A stretch of 7,276 nucleotides of DNA, from positions 1-7,276 of the forward strand of contig CAIQHW010000365.1 in NCBI GenBank assembly GCA_903871715.1, read 5' to 3'. The first letter of the stretch is position 1. Each line of letters starts with the position of its first letter. Both the position numbers and the translations under genes were made by a program. Under the pieces are notes generated by a model. It was not told where the DNA came from. It saw only the letters and a list, made by a program, of their open reading frames with translations, and did no database searches. Shown in pieces: positions 5,778 through 7,276 of the stretch. Source of the stretch: an uncultured bacterium (GTDB taxonomy: Bacteria > Bacteroidota > Bacteroidia > Chitinophagales > CAIODY01).

Positions 5778-6191
5778 ATGAATTATTGGTTAATGAAATC
5801 GGAACCCTTCAAATACAGTTGGCAACAATTGGAAAAAGATGGTGAAACTTTATGGGATGGTGTAAGAAATTATGCCGCTCGAAATAATTTAAAAGCCATG
5901 AAAAAAGGCGATTGGTGTTTCTTTTATCACAGCAACGAAGGGCTTGAAATTGTGGGTATTGCCAAGGTTACCAAAGAGTTTTTTCAAGACCCAACAACAG
6001 ATGAAACGGCTTGGGTAAGTGTCAACATTTCTCCATTTAAAAAACTAAAAACGCCTGTTACATTAGAGCAAGTGAAAAAAGAAAATCGCTTGAAAGGCAT
6101 GGATTTGCTGCGTTTGGGGCGATTGAGTGTACAATCTGTAAAACCCGAAGAAGCAAAAATAATTTGTGAAATGGGTGGTGTGAAAATGTAA
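5778..6191 (+). CDS. EVE domain-containing protein (stand-alone, THYN1-like)
   Basis: 137 residues, the whole protein being one EVE domain, a PUA-like beta-barrel. Hallmarks are the start YWLMKSEP (3-10), WDGVRNYAARNNLKAMKKGD (26-45), CFFYHSN (47-53), VGIAKV (59-64), AWVSVNI (78-84) and RLSVQSV (115-121). EVE domains in other contexts bind modified cytosines in DNA or act in restriction, and the fold is shared with RNA-binding PUA/YTH domains. The ligand of the small stand-alone bacterial form is not settled. It has no fused nuclease or helicase and no methylase or restriction gene nearby, so a defence role is not supported here. Co-transcription with the yqeY-type gene (nine-base gap) hints at an RNA or tRNA context, which is inference. 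The ATG at 5778 gives the family's usual N-terminus. The last codons lie in an inverted repeat shared with the convergent neighbour. Confidence 0.94.
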   Translation: MNYWLMKSEPFKYSWQQLEKDGETLWDGVRNYAARNNLKAMKKGDWCFFYHSNEGLEIVGIAKVTKEFFQDPTTDETAWVSVNISPFKKLKTPVTLEQVKKENRLKGMDLLRLGRLSVQSVKPEEAKIICEMGGVKM

Positions 6192-6207
6192 AACCGAGTT
6201 ACATTTT
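6183..6207. terminator. Symmetric hairpin shared by the stop codons of two convergent genes
   Basis: AAAATGTAA (6183-6191) is the exact reverse complement of TTACATTTT (6199-6207), with a 7-base loop AACCGAG. Each arm holds the last codons (Lys, Met, stop) of one of the two convergent genes. T-rich arm ends face outward on both strands, so it could act as a compact bidirectional terminator. The stem has a single G-C pair, so it would be weak. Confidence 0.4.
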
Positions 6208-6819
6208 TCCCGAACCAAATTGAAATCCTAATCCAAACGAAAGTCCACCTGGCGATAAAAGTTTGACAGTTTTATCGCCTGTATCATCCAATACGTCATG
6301 CGAAATCATAGTGTATTTTGAATGAGAAAAACTGCTCGAAATTCCAAATTGCAAATAAAATCGATTGTTTACACCTATTCGCCAATAGTGATAGAAATTT
6401 AAATTAAGCAAAGCTTGCGGCAATAAATTCATACTTACTTCCTTAGCAACGCCATTGGTAGCCACTGTAGGTAAACTGGTTTGAAAATTATCAATGCCTT
6501 TTGCATATGAAAACCCTATGCCGTAAGCCCATCCCATGCAACATGGTTTTGTGTAGTATTTAAAATTAGCACCAAATTTTGTTCCCCAACTACCCAATCC
6601 CAAACCTGCACCTAATGAAAATTTTTGTACAATCGGCACATCAAAATTAGCACCCAGCAAGCCATACGGGTTATTCACGCCAGCACTTAATCCTAAATAA
6701 AAAAACGGACAAAGTGGTGCTACAGCCTTATTTACAATTTTTTGATTGTTGCTATAATCTTGTGCCTTTACATTTAAAGCAAACAAAAAAACCACGCCAA
6801 TAAAAAATATCTTTTTCAT
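6199..6819 (-). CDS. Small outer-membrane beta-barrel protein, putative
   Basis: 206 residues from the ATG at 6819. The frame extends to 6861, but the upstream 14 residues precede a perfect signal peptide (MKKIFFIGVVFLFALNVKAQ, cut after Gln20), so the inner Met is the start. The mature part is made of short alternating Gly/aromatic strands, for example FYLGLSAGVNN, FSLGAGLGLGSWG, GWAYGIGFSYAKG, NRFYLQFGISSSF and LSFGLGFQFG. This pattern fits an 8-strand-type outer-membrane barrel of the loosely defined 'PorT/outer membrane beta-barrel' group of Bacteroidota. A Cys-Cys pair (93-94) lies in a turn. The C-terminus is GSGKM rather than a terminal aromatic residue, although Phe199 and Phe201 lie just before it. 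No ligand or transport function can be assigned. Divergent from the IPExxxVDY gene (64 bases); a one-mismatch -7 (TATTTTTC, minus 6852-6845) is the best promoter guess. Confidence 0.78.
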   Translation of the reverse strand: MKKIFFIGVVFLFALNVKAQDYSNNQKIVNKAVAPLCPFFYLGLSAGVNNPYGLLGANFDVPIVQKFSLGAGLGLGSWGTKFGANFKYYTKPCCMGWAYGIGFSYAKGIDNFQTSLPTVATNGVAKEVSMNLLPQALLNLNFYHYWRIGVNNRFYLQFGISSSFSHSKYTMISHDVLDDTGDKTVKLLSPGGLSFGLGFQFGSGKM

Positions 6820-6831
6820 GATAAAAGTGTT

Positions 6832-6839
6832 TAAGTTTG
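6832..6839 (+). promoter_or_regulatory. -7 promoter element for the IPExxxVDY-family gene
   Basis: TAAGTTTG matches TAnnTTTG exactly, 44 bases before the ATG at 6884. No TTG is found at the normal -33 distance, which would lie inside the start of the divergent barrel gene. Confidence 0.45.
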
Positions 6840-6883
6840 AAATCGAAAAATAGAAAAACATTTTTTAAAGCAGAAATAAAAAA

Positions 6884-7276
6884 ATGGCGACAAAAAAACC
6901 CCCTACTTTAATTTTTGAATCGGAAATAGATTTTGATGTACTCGCTATTTCAGCCACCGAAGCCGATTACAAGCTGTGTTTAACATTGGGCGAACAATTT
7001 GATTTATCATTTTCGTTAGCCGATGCGATTGAAAAAAAGGTGAACGATGCGATGGTAGAATTTCCTGTTTTTAGTTTTTCTTGCGATGTTCGAGTTTCTG
7101 AAATTTGTTTGATTAACAATAGATCGGGTGGCAATTTTTTGATAAAGGAATTGCGCCAAGCCGATTATTTTATTCGCCTAAAAGGCGATTGGGCTTTGCA
7201 TCAAAAAGAAGCCATGATGCAATTTTTAAAACAACATGAAAACGTGCAAGCCTTTATACAGACTGATTTACAAACC
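6884..7276 (+). CDS. IPExxxVDY family protein, 3' partial
   Basis: 131 codons are open to the right edge with no stop. It begins MATKKPPTLIFES after an A-rich leader. The sequence agrees with the small Bacteroidota IPExxxVDY family of about 150 residues: an N-terminal DFDVLAISAT..DYKLCLTL segment, FSLADAIE, FSFSCDVRVSEICLINNRSG (about 65-84), and IKELRQADYFIRLKGD from residue 87. The eponymous motif is present in altered form as I-K-E-L-R-Q-A-D-Y (87-95), with Lys for Pro and Ala for Val. The molecular function of the family is unknown; no enzyme motif or signal peptide is visible and it should be cytoplasmic. Probably only 10-25 residues are cut off by the window edge. Confidence 0.82.
   Translation, partial: MATKKPPTLIFESEIDFDVLAISATEADYKLCLTLGEQFDLSFSLADAIEKKVNDAMVEFPVFSFSCDVRVSEICLINNRSGGNFLIKELRQADYFIRLKGDWALHQKEAMMQFLKQHENVQAFIQTDLQT

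Noticed and set aside
5778..6191. EVE protein as part of a restriction or defence island
   Set aside because: No methylase, nuclease, McrBC-like ATPase, integrase or other defence gene is present, and the neighbours are housekeeping genes.
6820..6861. Extension of the beta-barrel protein to an upstream ATG at 6861
   Set aside because: It would put 14 residues ahead of an ideal MKKIFF signal peptide.

Overview
The window is AT-rich chromosomal DNA that reads as a member of the Bacteroidota. Four things point there: a type IX secretion C-terminal sorting domain (CHU_C / gliding-motility type) on the first gene, a Bacteroidota-restricted IPExxxVDY-family protein at the right edge, promoter -7 elements of the form TAnnTTTG instead of sigma-70 boxes, and starts with A-rich leaders and no Shine-Dalgarno sequence. 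The secreted repeat protein with CHU_C ending fits Chitinophagia, Cytophagia or Flavobacteriia; I cannot name a genus. There is no sign of phage, insertion sequence, CRISPR, tRNA or rRNA.

Left part (1-3436): the 3' end of a large secreted FnIII-type protein with a T9SS type B sorting domain (+ strand) converges on a three-gene minus-strand unit. In transcription order this unit is mlaE-type permease, mlaF-type ATPase (with a TTG start) and a membrane-anchored FG-GAP-like protein. The first two genes form the inner-membrane core of an Mla/MCE lipid transporter. No MCE-domain protein is present, and the third gene is of unknown function.

Middle (3437-4329): a divergent intergenic region carries a -7 element for each direction. 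It is followed by a single-gene unit for a small secreted protein I do not recognise, then a cluster of hairpins that includes a strong rho-independent terminator. A second, oppositely directed terminator serves the convergent fabI.

Right part (4330-7276): fabI (enoyl-ACP reductase, minus strand) diverges from a likely two-gene unit of a GatB/YqeY-domain protein and a stand-alone EVE-domain protein. The EVE gene converges, with 7 bases between, on a small outer-membrane beta-barrel gene. The two share a perfect inverted repeat, so both proteins end in Lys-Met-stop. Divergent from the barrel gene begins a partial IPExxxVDY-family gene.

Most of the content is conserved housekeeping or envelope genes. 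I do not see a new defence or mobile system. The items most worth checking are the non-AUG start of mlaF, the unknown third gene of the mla unit, the stop-codon hairpin shared by two convergent genes, and the hairpin cluster behind the unknown secreted protein.
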